Positions 23,874-36,953 of a stretch of DNA of 64,000 bases are shown one piece after another. A program made the translations under genes and the position numbers. The stretch is from Artemisia argyi. Its lineage: Eukaryota; Streptophyta; Magnoliopsida; Asterales; Asteraceae. The stretch's first letter is position 1; each line of letters opens with the position of its first letter. The stretch spans positions 10,397,465 through 10,461,464 of the forward strand of contig CM060692.1 of NCBI GenBank assembly GCA_030686995.1. Reading direction: 5' to 3'. A model generated the notes under the pieces. The model searched no databases and was not told the origin of the DNA. It saw nothing but the letters and a program-made list of their open reading frames with translations.

Positions 23874-25448
23874 TGATGCGTGGGAATCGCAACAGGCTTT
23901 ACCTCTCGAGGGATCTCGAGAAGCTTACAACCCCCACCAGGCAGTGTACCTGATCGTTGTAGTATAGTATAGTGACAAGTACCAGGGGATTGATCGTTCA
24001 GCAAGGAATAGTGTCGTTAGGATTGAAATTAATCTAACTAGGTCTAAAGGTGAAGGATGATTCTTTTTGTATTTTTATATTTTTTGAAAAGCAAGTAAAA
24101 ATCTCGGGTATGGGGAGAGTGGGCGGAATTAGTTGCTAATCAACTAACCCAAAAGCTACTAATTAAACTAATTAACAAGAAAAGCAAACTAGGATTCTAC
24201 AAGATAAGTGAAGCATGTCTACCCATGATATGTTACTCCTTGCTAGCTATCCAATCCTACCTATTGAATTGTAACCTTGTTTTAATTGACGGGTTGTATT
24301 CCTTAATACCATTCATGGGGTGGCATACATAACTCCCCAATTCTATGAGCTCTTATCTCCTCCTACACCATGCCCAACACAACTATAGGGATTGTAAACA
24401 GTGGCTCATGCATTAAATACAACCAATAAAGACCTAGTACGCCTCGGTTCATGTTTCTTAAGACGTTCAAGCATGTTACCATTTGGAGATCTGCCAGTTT
24501 TCTTAAGCCTAACATATAAATCATTCAATCAAAACAAGAATCAATAGGAAACAAGGATTATAAACTAAACCAACTAGATCTATTGAAGTTGTCACGCCTT
24601 AATTGATGGAGATAGACACAACATCAACAAGAAATCAATGAGATCTAATCAATTATATACAAGTTTCACATAATCATAAGTAGACACAAGGTGAATTAGC
24701 AAATCATCATCAAAGAAGAGCAAACAACAATGATAATGAAAAACATAATTAAGATAGAATCATCAAACCAATACATGATGTTTATGGAGTGATTGAAACC
24801 CTCTAAGTTGCTGGAAAAACACCCACCTAAACCCAGGAATCGACCTTAGGGTTTAGGGCTCACAAAAAGTGAAGTTATGAAGTTATATTTATAGGCATGT
24901 TTTCTGTCGACAAGGCTTGACGGCGTCAGCTCGTTCTCTTGACGCCGTCACGACCATTTTTTCACCAAATTGTAGATCTCTTCGTCCTCTTCCCGTGGGC
25001 TTTTGAATCACCTAAATCCGAGTTCGTATGCAAAAGTTATGACCAAAACAATATCAGCTACTCCGCGTGCAAGTTTTGACAAGTTAACACGTGACGGCCT
25101 TGGGTGACGCCTTCAAGTTCTCTCTGGGCCGTCACCACTTTTACTCTTAACACCGTCACCAAAGTGCTCTTGACGCCGTCACCAACTACTGATTTTAATT
25201 CTTGGGGTTTTGACGCCGTCAGGAAAACTCTTGACGCCTTCATGTACTGTTCCCAGCATGGAAAATTGAGACTTTGCCGTTTTCTTCACTTTTATACTCC
25301 AAAAACGTCCAAAATGGCTTCTTTTCCAGAATTCACTCTCCAAGTACTTAAAATCACAAAAGGAACGATTTAGGGCAATATTTGATCAAATAAATTCGGA
25401 TTCGGGCTTAAATGACCCCCTAAAAACGGACCATTTTTCGCCTCATCA
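23874..25448 (-). repeat. 5' LTR of element B
   Basis: 1575 bp, TGATGCGTGG...CGCCTCATCA on the plus strand, followed by TAGAC. Confidence 0.92.
24885..25245 (-). promoter_or_regulatory. LTR promoter of element B
   Basis: On the minus strand a run of TGACGSCGTCA copies and near-copies (25245-24915) precedes CTATAAATATA (24893-24885). Same layout as A, D and E. Confidence 0.55.
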
Positions 25449-25467
25449 TAGACCAGAACAAGCTTAT

Positions 25468-26316
25468 GTTCATACTTGAAAGTGGTGTCGGTTCACCCAT
25501 CCTTGATACTTCTTCCATCTTTGATACTTGATGTTTTAGCCTAAATATTCGCACTAAAACTAAAAAAACAACCATAAACCCTAACAATAAAAAACACAAA
25601 TATACAGATCATACATAAACCCTAACACTAAATAACACTAATTAAATAAGCACAAACAATGAAATAATCAGATAAACCAAAAAAACAACTAAATAATCAG
25701 ATAAACCAAATCATCTGTCAAACTTAGGGTCAATATAGAAGCGATCTAAGTATGTTACCATCTGCTTCCGATCTAACTTAGGGTCAAACTTAGGGTGTAG
25801 TAGTGAGAGAGAGAAAGAAAGAACAAGGCAACTGTGTGTGATTGTCGGATAGAGATTAAGTATATGTTGGAGTGTGTGAAGTGTGTTTGAGAAGCTTTGT
25901 AAATAATATATATTATAAGTGATGTGTGTTATAATATATATTTATTATAAGTGTTGACCGGTCAATGTGTGTAGGTGCTAATGCTTAAATTGATTGTACA
26001 TATAGCTTAATTTGTTGTATTTACTTAAAATGTATAGATAAGTTTAAAATGATTAAAAGTATAAAAACTACAAGTATTAAAAGTTTCAAGATCGGGATCA
26101 GATCCTACCCAGGATCGTTTTCGTCTTTGCAAGATCATGATCGTATGATCGGATCGGGATCGTAAGATCCTACTAGCTATAATGTCATTTTCTAAATAGT
26201 CTCGCTCTCTTTAACATGGAGTTTCCTTGTAAAATTGGATACATGAACTTGCATGCATGCCTACCTTAACTCATTAGTACTTGTTTGAGTCAAATGCGTG
26301 TATCGAGTCACAATGA
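25468..26316. other. CACTA interior without recognisable gene
   Basis: Starts with the 3' arm of hairpin copy d (to about 25545), then A-rich DNA with repeated CCATAAACCCTAAC and AATAATCAGATAAACCAAA, a GA-rich patch (25802-25825) and a GATC-rich imperfect palindrome (26087-26175). No coding frame supported. Confidence 0.6.
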
Positions 26317-27638
26317 ATGTTTTGCAGTATTGAATGGATGAGTTACACCACCGCCAAACTCATTAACTCTCTAGAACCGACTCACCCCACCGTTACACTT
26401 CACCGCCTTATCTCGCCGTGGTTCCACCAACCATCGATCCTCCACGCCATCACCGTCATCAAGACAAGGGAACTGTATGGGAGAGTTTGTTTGCTTCGGT
26501 TGTTTGGTTCGAGATAACCAATGCATATTTTATATTACTTACAAGCTCGAGAACTCAACAATAACTCGAGTCGAACTTATATAAGATTGAGCTCAACTCA
26601 TTAAACCTTTCGAGCTCATTTGATAGGCTTTCAATCACTAAAATTTTAATCAGGCGCTTAAGATCTCAATATCCGCCTCTAATTTTTCCCCAAAAATCTC
26701 AATCTCCCTCTCAAGATTCCGCCTCTTTTTCCCCAAAATCAAAACACTAACACTTACACTAGTCAGATCTATCTTCTCTTTATTCATCTCATCTCCTTCT
26801 CTCTACAACCGACTCACACCATGCATCGCCACACTTCACCGCCTTATCTCGCCGTGGTTCCACCAACCATCGATCCTCCACACCATCACCGTCATCAAGA
26901 CAAGGGAACTATGTGGGAGAGTTTCTTTGTTTCGGTTGTTTGGTTCGAGATACCCACCACATCCACCACCATCACAGTCAAGCCTCCATCACCCTCTCGA
27001 TCATGTTATCCGGGATCGAGAAAGTTTGAACTCGGCTTGAGCTTGACTCGAAAAGCTCGATTTATCTTTAAAGATGTGTTTTCTGACACAAATTAAAATT
27101 GAAATATAATATAACCTAAGAATTGAATTCGGTTCGACTTCAGCTCGAAAAGCTTGATACATTCACAAATAAATATTTACACTTACTACACTTAGAAAAA
27201 ATACATATTTTATATTACTTACAAGCTCGAGAACTCAACAATAACTCGAGTCGAACTTATATAAGATTGAGCTCAACTCATTAAACATTTCAAGCTCATT
27301 TTTCCCCAAAATCAAAACACTAACACTTACACTAGTCAGATCCTGCCCCTAATTTTTCCCCAAAAATTTCAATCTCCCGCTCAAGATCCCTCCCTTTTTC
27401 CCCCAAAATCAAAACACTAACACTTACACTAGTCAGATCTATCTTCTCTTTATTCATCTCTTCTCCTTTTCTCTAGAACCGACTCACACCATGCATCGCC
27501 ACACTTCACCGCCTTATCTCGCCGTGGTTCCACCAACCATCGATCCTCCACACCATCACCGTCATCAAGACAAGGGAACTATATGGGAGAGTTTGTTTGC
27601 TTCGATGTTTGGTTCGAGATAACCACCACATCCACCAC

Positions 27639-29060
27639 TGATGCGTGGGAATTGGACCAAGCTTTACCTCTCGAGGGATCTCGAGAAGCTTACAACCCCC
27701 ACCAGGCAGTGTACCTGATCGTTGTAGTATATTATAGTGACAAGTACCGGGGGATTGATCGTTCAACTCAAGAATAGTGTCGCTAGGATTAGAAAGCCTA
27801 AAAACTAGGTCTAGAGGTGAGGGATGATTCTTTTTGTATTTTTATATTTTATGAAAGCAAGTAAAAATCTCGGGTTTTGGAAGAGTGGGCGGAATTAGTT
27901 GCTAGTCAACTAACCTAATAACTAAAGATGCAATCCAAATAAAATAACAGAAATGTAAATAAACTAAATTAAACTAGTGGTGTGAACAATAAATGGGAGA
28001 ATTGTGTTTACTTAGATTTCACTACTCCCTAGATATCTTTTACAGGTTAATTACTTGTTATAGTTGTGTGGATGACGGGTTATATTCCTTAATACCAATC
28101 ATGGGGTGGCGTACTTACTTCCCCAATTCCATAAGCTCCTACTTCACTCCTATGTCGAGCCTGCAAGAAGCTCCTAACATGGGATCACTAGAATTCGCTC
28201 ATGCATTAAATACAACCATAAAAACCTAGTACACATCGGTTCATGTTTCTTAAGACGTTCAAGCAAGTTACACAATAGAGATCTGCCAGTTTTCTTAAGC
28301 CTAACATTGAAATCATTCATCCATTACATCTATAAACAAGCAATCAACCTATAATCAACATCTAGGTTTCATTACATCTAAGCAAACACACAAAAGATCT
28401 AGCCTAGCATGTTAAAATCAAGACAAGCATAAGATATATTCAAACAACACATAGACATATTGAATGAATTGAAAGAAAACTTATCTCAATTGAACATGAA
28501 GGGTTTCAAGGGGTGAAAACCCTTGAAAATACTGTTACAAACGAGCTAGGGTTTATAAAGTTCGGCCCTAGAATTCTCCACACACACGTTCCTCTTTAAT
28601 GAATGAAATTTAGAAAATTATATATAGATGTTATGAGGTGATGGCGTCAAGAGTAAAATTCTGACGCCGTCATCTCGCAGCCAATAAAGTTCTCGGATTG
28701 CCTAGATCTAGGTATGACGCCGTCATATGTATTTCTGCTCTGGGCCGTCACCACATTTACTCTTGACGCCCTTGTTCTGACGCCGTCTCGTTTTCTCTGG
28801 GCCGTCATCCATTTTGCTCTTGACGCCGTCATCTTTTCCTTCTTGACGCCGTCAGGTACTGTTCCCAGCAAGGAAAATCAAGACTTTGCCGTTTTCTTCA
28901 CTTTTATGCTCCAAAAACATCCAAAATGCTTCCTTTTCCAGAATTCAATCCCAAAGTACCTAAAATCACAAAAGGAACGATTTAGGGCAATATTTGATCA
29001 ATTAAATTCCAATTCCGGCTTAAGTGATCCCCTAAAAACGGGTCATTTTTCGCCTCATCA
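27639..29060 (-). repeat. 3' LTR of element D
   Basis: 1422 bp, starting TGATGCGTGGGAATTGGACC and ending CGCCTCATCA. Repeated at 33968-34353 plus 40844-41879. Confidence 0.9.
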
Positions 29061-31535
29061 TATACCCTTACACTTGAGATTTGCTTGTCCTCAAGCAAAT
29101 GCGCTTTTATTCTAGTCAAAATATAAGTTAGGGGTCATTTAACACTATAAAAGTAATTACAACAAATAATCGTTCCACTAAAGACCAAAGACAAGCACGG
29201 AGGTCATACACTAGCACCTCACAAATAGTGTTTAGATACTCACATCTCTCGGGTGTAATGAAGTATATATCACAATATGGAAATGGGAAACATCTCTCAC
29301 TACCTGTCATAGCAAAATAGATTACCATAGGCTTGGGAAAGGATCAAACCTCCACCACATTGCGTAAGCACCTAGGATAAACTATCAAAGAGGTCTTTTA
29401 AAGGGTTATAACGTTAGGTGTAGGGATTTGGAATACACGGTTTTGTTGGATATAGGCAGTCTTTACTGGTGGCGAGTTAATCATCTTGGTTAATTACATG
29501 TACAATATGGCGTTGCTAAGCCAAAACTAGACTCGACTTAAGCTACTAAATAAAAAATAACAAAAACATAAAGTGAACATAGAATGAAAAGGGATGGTAG
29601 TCCGTATGTTTTTCTCTTTTCTTTTTTCTTTTTTTTTTCTATTTTTTTTTCTTTTTCTTTTTCTTGATTTTTCGATTTTTTTTTCTTTTGCATACACTCT
29701 TACCCTACCAACCAAAATAATACATCATAGGGAATGAAAATTCCCCTTACACTTGAATTTTTACATACTTTACAAATAAACTAATCTAATGACTCGAATT
29801 AAGAAAATCAAAACACTTGGAGTACTTTTAAGATTAACGCACATACAGGGGTAATATATGATGTTCTTCCCCATTACTCCATAAAATAAGTACTTTACCC
29901 ATGAGCCCCAATCGTCCCAAAACAATATGTACAAGGATATGACTCGACTTAGCAACCATGTAATCAATTAGATAATTAACTTAGGGTTTAAACAAATAAC
30001 AATAATGCACTAAAGATGAGTGCATACACGGAAGGCTAAGGCGATTTGGGTGTACATTTAAGTGAGGTGTAACAAATTCTTCCTTTAAGTAAGATGCTTA
30101 AAGTTAGAAACGAAAAGATAGGCTCGGAGGGGTGTACTAGGGGTTTCGTGTACTAAAAATGAGTACAACGCTAAGGTGTGGGAAAAATTAATTGACTTAA
30201 CTAGCCAAGTAATATGACTTAACTGGTCAAGTAATTATGATACGGGTTTAACACAAGGGTGATCCTAATGCCTCTTATCATGTAGTAAATCCTACCACAC
30301 GAATGTAGTCTCACTAGCGGTCTCGGGATGCATCACTAACGCAAGTTCTAGAATCTAAATGCTACCGGTACACTCATAAGCACTAATAGTAAATGCTTTT
30401 CCTATCAAATCTAAAGGCGAACCTCACATATTTGGGTGGAAAATTTTTCTGAATGGTACGGTTTTCGTGCTAGTCATACAACTCCTATCCATGAGACGCT
30501 TGCTATTGCTAAAGTTTCACTCCTAAATGTTGTAAAAAAATTTAAATTTGGCACTAAAATTACACTAACAAGTATTTCTCATAGTTTTATTACACACCTA
30601 CCATCAAACAAACAAAATCAAGCGAAAGTGTATCCTATAAGGTATCATCATTTTACCCTCCCCTTACACTTAGGATGAACATTGTCCCCAATGTTCAATT
30701 AAAGAATGTAAAAGTGAAATAGGTAAAAGAATGAAATCAAATACTCCCCTGATTCGCTCGGTATGGATAGTATGGTAACAAGGTTAGATCTTCCTCCAAG
30801 AAAATGAACAATCAAAGCTTCCCTTCCAGAATATAAATCATCTTCTTGTCATACATAACCTGTTAAACCTGAGAAAACAAACAAGGCAACCTCGCGTAAA
30901 ATCCGCGACAATCTATATATGATAGTAAATCCTAGAAAACAAAGTAAGATATAATGCTTGTGGAATGAATGTTTGCAGATTTCCTAGAGATTATAAAACT
31001 AAAGATTCAACAAAAACTTTAAAACTCCATTAGAAAAACAAAACTGGTAAAATTTCCAGATTTTTACACGTGACGCCGTCAGGAGTTTCTTCCTGACGCC
31101 GTCAGAAGTGACCTGCAGAAATCCTTATGTTAAGTTTCTGGAAAAACTTTGTCCTACTTTCGGGGAAAATCCTGCAAAACATCATTATGACTCGATACAA
31201 GCATTTGACTCTAACATATACGAATATACATGTTCATTTAATATTGTGGAGAATCATGATCGAGTTTGTCTCTTTAAAAACATATTTGGGGTTTTCCCTT
31301 ACACTTATCTTTTGCGAAATACCTTTGGATGAAGTTAAGACTAGGCCAAACAACAAAATAAAGTATTTTCACCATTTTAGTTTGAAACATGATCTACCAA
31401 CAATAAAAATAAAGCATGCATACGGAAACAAATAACAATCAAACAAAATAAAAATCACACAAAACATGGGTTGCCTCCCAAGAAGCGCTTTTCTTTATTT
31501 ACGAGTCTTGTAGCTAGACTCAAGGTCATGGGTTA
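29061..31535 (-). other. untranslated 3' region of element D
   Basis: Homologue of 2880-5376, with the T-rich tract at about 29615-29690, CCCTTACACTT motifs near 29065, 29745, 30660 and 31295, and a TGACGCCGTCA pair at 31070-31105. Confidence 0.75.
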
Positions 31536-33798
31536 CTATGTGACCTCATCCTTGGTCTCATCCTCTAGGTCATCTCCTATATTAGTTTTGTATTCCGGAC
31601 CTAGTTGCAAACATTCTTTGTAGAAACCAAGTATCCTATTCATAACATATTCAACTCCTCTACGTCTATCCTCATCATTCCTATAGTAAACCGCTTGTTT
31701 GTGTTCCTTTTCTATGTTCGATAGGAGGCGGTATTGTTCAATATTATAAGGCATTTGGTAAGCAATCTCATCATTCTCTTTATTGAACCTAACTATCCCT
31801 AGAGTCGGATCATAACTCATCTTAATCAGATGTCTCAACGAATAGTTTTCCGAACACTACTTGACTTAGGCAATCATCTATCACCGGACGAGTATCCTCC
31901 ACTATCACAAAGTCGGTCTCATAAGTGAAGTTTCCAACAATCACATGCAATCCTTTCACTCTTCCTACAAAATTACGTATCAGATTCTTATCGGGCATCA
32001 TCCTATAACCAAGTTGTTTCTTCATTACCCAATTATAATAAGTCCTAGTCATGATGTTTATAGGAGACCTAGGATCGATATAAGCTTTCCATACATGCAT
32101 ATGCCCAATGTTGCATGGTATGTTGATGTTAGAGGGATCTCCCATTTTAATAATGGGTGAACCAAGGATATATGGTGTCTCGGGATCATCGAATAAATCC
32201 TTGTGATATTCCCGTTCTTCCTTGGTGGGCAACTTATCAAAGTATTCTTCTATGTTTTCTACTTCCTCTAACTTCTCTCCCTTATCAACCTCAACTTCCT
32301 TAATTTCATCCCTAGTCTTAGTTTCTATTCCAACTTCATCCTTATTACTTTCTTCTATATTCTTATCTATTGGCTTAATGGTGACAACATTGACAAAGTG
32401 GACGTGTTTGGATGACGAGGGGTCCTTAGTTTGGATTCCGCTATTGGCATCCCTAGTGTCCTTCCTAGGTGTAGTTAACGCTTGATTGTTGAGAGCTTTC
32501 AACAAGTTGTCAATTTTATTGGTCATCTCCGTTTGTTGTTGATTGAAGTCGGTTTCAAACTTAGCTATGCGAGCTTCTTGAGATGCCATAAACTTAGACA
32601 TCAATCCTTCAAGATTGTTGGTACTACCATAGTTGTTAGAAGGATTGTTGTTGAAAGTACGGTTGGAGGGTGAACCGTTTGGTTGGTAACGATTAGGCGG
32701 ATTAGAAGAATTGTTTTGGTTTTGTTTCCACCTAAGGTTCGTGTGATTTTTCCAAGAGGGGTTGTAGGAATCACCGTAAGGGTTTGGCTCGGGTTTGAAA
32801 GTGTACCACTTATCTCTCGCTTCGTCGGTACGCGAGGATGCGTAGTCCACAAAAGCTGTTCCGAGGAGTTCCACGCAATCACGAGTGTCATGGGGACCAA
32901 TACATAATTCGCATGAAGAAGTGATTTTGTTCACTTGGCTTGAAGGCTTTGGAGCTTCGTAAGATTTCATGAGAAACTTGACTTGGTCCTCAAGTTCCAT
33001 GATCCTACGGTCGGGAGTGCTAGAATTGTTCGAAGGCAAAGATATTGCCTTGACCGTTTTGTTCAAATCACGGGGATCATTCTAACTTTCGTTGTCATAG
33101 AGAGCAAGATCTTCTATGAGTTCCCATGATTCTTCCGCACTTAGATCACGTAGCTTGCCACAGGCCGATTGGTCAGTGGTTCGCCTTGTGGAGAGATCGA
33201 TATGGTCATAGAAGATTTGGACTTGGAGCCAAAGATCTATGCCATGATGAGGGACTTTTTGGAGTAAGTCCTTGAAACGAGTCCATGCTTCATATAGAGT
33301 TTCACCTTGACGTTGTTGGAACATCAAGATATCATTTTTAAGCTTGGTAGTTCTCCCCGGTGGGAAAAATTGAGCAAGGAAACGAGTGGTGAGATCATCC
33401 CATGAGGTGATAGATCCCGCGGGTAAACGTTCAAGCCATTGACTAGCTTGATCACGTAGAGAGAATTGGAATAAGCGTAATCGGGTTGACTCTCTAGTTG
33501 TAACATCAAGGTCTATAGAATCTACGATTTTAAGGAAGTCCTTGAGATGTTGATTAGGATCTTCGGAACGAAGTCCATGGAATGCACATCCGCTTTGCAC
33601 CAACCGGATGGTGTCGGATCGCAAGGGAGACACATTGGCTCCTTTGGTGAGCTCAATGGTGTTTCGATAGCCTTGGTGGCTAGGTCGGGAATACTCTCCT
33701 AGGGTTCGGGGCCTAAGAGGTTGGTTAGCTAGTGGTGGGTTTTGTGGGTGGTCTTGTTGTGGTGGGTTGATGGGTTCAAAGATGTTACCACCTTCCAT
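31536..33798 (-). pseudogene. gag: Gag-pseudo-protease polyprotein of element D
   Basis: ATG 33798 (MEGGNIFEPINPP) opens an Athila-type gag domain very close to that of element A (HLKDFLKIVDSI, QASQWLERLP, YDHIDLSTRR), a CELCIGPHDTRDC knuckle, a charged linker (EVEVDKGEKLEEVENIEEYF), and a degenerate retropepsin whose active-site segment reads AYIDPRSPINIMTRTYYN, then NFVGRVKGLHVIVGNFTYET and CLSQVVFGKLFVET. A TAG at 33082-33084 replaces the Trp of ESWND. A frameshift between 31822 and 31838 separates the tail (SYDPTLGIVRFNKENDEIAY ... TKDEVT*). The gag part should assemble particles; the D-x-G catalytic motif is absent. Confidence 0.85.
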
Positions 33799-33943
33799 GA
33801 TGTCAGATGGTAAAGATTACGAACAAAGGCACGAAGAAAAAGATAGACTAAAGAAAACCTAAAAATAAAAATAAAATCTTGCTAGAAAGGAATCTAGCAA
33901 GTAGACCTAATAAAAAGAAATTCTAACCTAGACAATAACTATT

Positions 33944-33961
33944 CCCCGGGCTGCGGCGCCA
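33944..33961 (-). other. primer-binding site of element D
   Basis: Minus-strand TGGCGCCGCAGCCCGGGG, six bases inside the 5' LTR; close to the site of E and distinct from that of A and B in its middle bases. Confidence 0.8.
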
Positions 33962-33967
33962 AAAAAT

Positions 33968-34353
33968 TGATGCGTGGGAATTGCACCAGGCTTTACCTCT
34001 CGAGGGATCTCGAGAAGCTTACAACCCCCACCAGGTAGTGTACCTGATCGTTGTAGTATAGTATAGTGACAAGTACCGGGGGATTGATCGTTCAACTCAG
34101 GAATAGTGTCGCTAGGATTAGAAAGCCTAAAAACTTGGTCTAGAGGTGAGGGATTATTCTTTTTGTATTTTTATATTTTATGAAAGCAAGTAAAAATATC
34201 GGGTTTTGGAAGAGTGGGCGGAATTAGTTGCTAGTCAACTAACCCAATAACTAAAGATGCTATCCAAATAAAATAACAGAAATGTAAATAAACTAAATTA
34301 AACTAGGGGTGTGAACAATAAATGGGAGAATTGTGTTTACTTAGATTTCACTA
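33968..34353 (-). repeat. 5' LTR of element D, R/U5-side part
   Basis: Begins TGATGCGTGGGAATTGCACC and is cut by element E at the duplicated CACTA (34349-34353, 40839-40843). Confidence 0.9.
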
Positions 34354-35769
34354 TGATGAGGCGAAAAATGATCCGTTTTTAGGGGGTCATTTAAGCCCGA
34401 ATTCGAATTTATTTGATCAAATATTGCCTTAAATCGTTCCTTTTGTGATTTTAGGTACTTTGGGAGAGAAATCTGGAAAAGGAAGCAATTCGGACGTTTT
34501 TGGAGCATAAAAGTGAAGAAAACGCCAAAGTCTTAATTTTCCATGCTGGGAACAGTAGGTGACGGCGTTAAGAGCAACACCTTGACGGCGTCAAGAGCAA
34601 GTTTTATGAATTTCCATGACTACCCAGAACAGATTTGACGGCGTCACGTGGGAAGGGCGTCAAGAGTAAAAGAGTCATGACGGCCTGGAAATATATAAGT
34701 CTTGACGGCGTCAGAAGTAGATCTAGGCAGTCCGAGGATTGTTTTGGCGGCGAGGTGACGGCGTCACAAGATTACTCTTGACGCCGTCAAACCTATTTTT
34801 CTATATATAGTTTTCTAATTTTTCACATTGAAAAGGAGAAGTTTTGGGAGAAACCCTAAGTACGATTTTGGTGTAACTTTACAGGTTTTTCAAGGGTTCC
34901 AACCCCTTGATACCTTGCATGATTAATCAAGATAAGTGTTCTTCTAATTCAATCAATATGTCTATGTGTTGGTTGTCTATATCATGTTCTTGTCTTAATT
35001 CTATCATGCTAGGCTAGATCTCTTTTGTGTTTGCTTAGATCTAATGAAACCTAGATATTGATTATGTGTTGATTACTTGTTTATTCTTGTCTTAGATGAC
35101 TGATTTATATGTTAGGCTTAAGAAAACTGGCAGATCTCTAATTGGTAACATGCTTGAACGTCTTAAGAAACATGAACCAACACGCACTAGGTCTTTATTG
35201 GTTGTATTTAATGCATGAGCCACTATTTACAATCCCTATAGTTGTGCTGGGCATGGTGTAGGAGGAGATAAGAGCTCATAGAATTGGGGAGTTATGTGTG
35301 CCACCCCATTAACGGTATTAAGGAATACGATCCGTCATCCATGCAATTATAACAAGTAATTAACGTGTAAAAGATATCTAGGGAGTAGTAAAATCTAAGT
35401 AAACACATTTTCTCCAATTACTGCTCACAACCTTAGTATAAATTAATTTATTTTCATTTTCAGTATTTTATTTTGATTGCATCTTAGTATTGGGTTAGTT
35501 GAATAGCAACTAATTCCGCCCACTCTTCCAAAACCCGAGATTTTTATTTGCTTTCTAAAAAATATAAAATACAAAAATACTCATCCCTCACCTTTAGAAC
35601 TAGTATTTAGGCTTTCTAATCCTAGCGACACTATTCCTAAGTTGAACGATCAATCCCCCGGTACTTGTCACTATACTATACTACAACGATCAGGTACACT
35701 GCCTGGTGGGGGTTGTAAGCTTCTCGAGATCCCTCGAGAGGTAAAACCTGTTGCGATTCCCACGCATCA
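34354..35769 (+). repeat. 5' LTR of element E
   Basis: TGATGAGGCGAAAAATG...ACGCATCA, 1416 bp, copied at 39423-40838. Confidence 0.94.
34560..34809 (+). promoter_or_regulatory. LTR promoter of element E: TGACGSCGTCA array and TATA box
   Basis: Exact or near copies of TGACG(G/C)CGTCA at about 34560, 34583, 34637, 34706, 34757 and 34783, with half-sites (GGGCGTCAAGAG, ATGACGGCC) between. The array ends about 10 bp before TATATATAG (34802-34809), as expected for upstream activator sites of a TATA promoter. TGACG/CGTCA half-sites are plant bZIP (TGA) targets by established knowledge; occupancy here is inferred. Confidence 0.6.
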
Positions 35770-35775
35770 AGTTTT

Positions 35776-35793
35776 TGGCGCCGCAGCCGGGGA
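35776..35793 (+). other. primer-binding site of element E
   Basis: TGGCGCCGCAGCCGGGGA, six bases after the 5' LTR. Confidence 0.88.
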
Positions 35794-35930
35794 ATAGTTA
35801 TTGTCTAGGTTAGAATTTCTTTTTATTAGGTCTACTTGCTAGATTCCTTTCTAGTAAGATTTTATTTTTATTTTTAGGTCTTTTTTAGTCTATCTTTTTC
35901 TTTGTGCCCTTGTTAGTAATTTAAAATTCA

Positions 35931-36953
35931 TTGACTATTCCATTGACCAATATGGAAAACGCGAATCCACCCCTTTCCCCTAGAGAAGTGGCTGTGTTAC
36001 GTGAACAAATTGAGAATGAGATTAGGGAACTTAGGGAGCTTAATAGGTTGATTAAGGTTGAACTCGAACATGCATTTAGTGACCTAGCAACCGCCTTGTA
36101 TTCAAATAAAGACCTAGGGCCTAATGACTTTGTGAATGTTGTTGAGAGACTAGAAGAGGAGGAAATAGATCCGAAGCTTAATGACTACTTTAATCTATAC
36201 CCCACTAAGGAGGAGATTGCATATTATAATAATCTTATCGATAACCCGCGATCTCCTTTCACCATAATTGAACCTAAGATCAAGAGAGGCGATCCTAAGA
36301 ATGCTAAGATACCATGTATGATTGGATATAGGCACATTAGCAATGCTTACATTGACTTTAAATCTCCAATCAACATTATGTCCTCAACGGTTTATAATGA
36401 TATAGTGAAAACAAGACTTGAACCTAGAAGGGATCCCAAGTACCCCGGTGGAGTTTGTAACTTTGTCGGGAGAGTTAAAGGTTTACGTGTCTTTGTTGGT
36501 AATTTCACTTTTGTCACCGACTTTATGATTGTGGAGGATCTTGCTAATGTTATTGATTGTCGACTATCCAATGTTGTGTTTGGCAAACCACTTGTTGAGG
36601 AGTCTAAGTTGGAATATGATGAGGTAGAAGGTACGATCTGATTTGCAAGTAACACCGATAGTATCACTTATAGGATGCCTAATAGGATGAACGAATTTCG
36701 CTTTATATCTCGTTTTGATAAGGACAACGTTGGTGCTTTTGAGGATATTAATGAGGAGGATAAGAAAAAGGGCATGGATTATATATGGGAAAAAAGGAGT
36801 CTTTATTACAAAGATTGCTTGGCCCATGGACCAAGGTATAAAGTCGATGAAGAATTTGCCCAAATGATTATGGGGGCGGTTGAGAAAAAGGTGACTGATT
36901 TCTACAAAGAATATTTGCAATCAGAGAATGGAACCAATGATGAAGTCACGTAG
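35931..36953 (+). pseudogene. coiled-coil pseudo-protease protein of element E
   Basis: ATG 35931 opens MTIPLTNMENANPPLSPREV, a charged helix (LREQIENEIRELRELNRLIK) likely to form a coiled coil, then YPTKEEIAYYNNLIDNPRSP and a degenerate retropepsin: IPCMIGYRHISNAYIDFKSP with INIMSSTVYND, NFVGRVKGLRVFVGNFTFVT, CRLSNVVFGKPLVEES. A TGA at 36639-36641 splits it; the same frame continues to FDKDNVGAFEDINEEDKKKG and TAG at 36953. It matches the C-terminal half of D's protein without the gag half. The catalytic D-[ST]-G is D-F-K-S. Function unknown. Confidence 0.75.

Noticed and set aside
26087..26175. GATC-rich palindromic patch
   Set aside because: Looks like part of a degenerate MITE (GGATCGGGATC repeats) but no paired ends or target duplication could be found.
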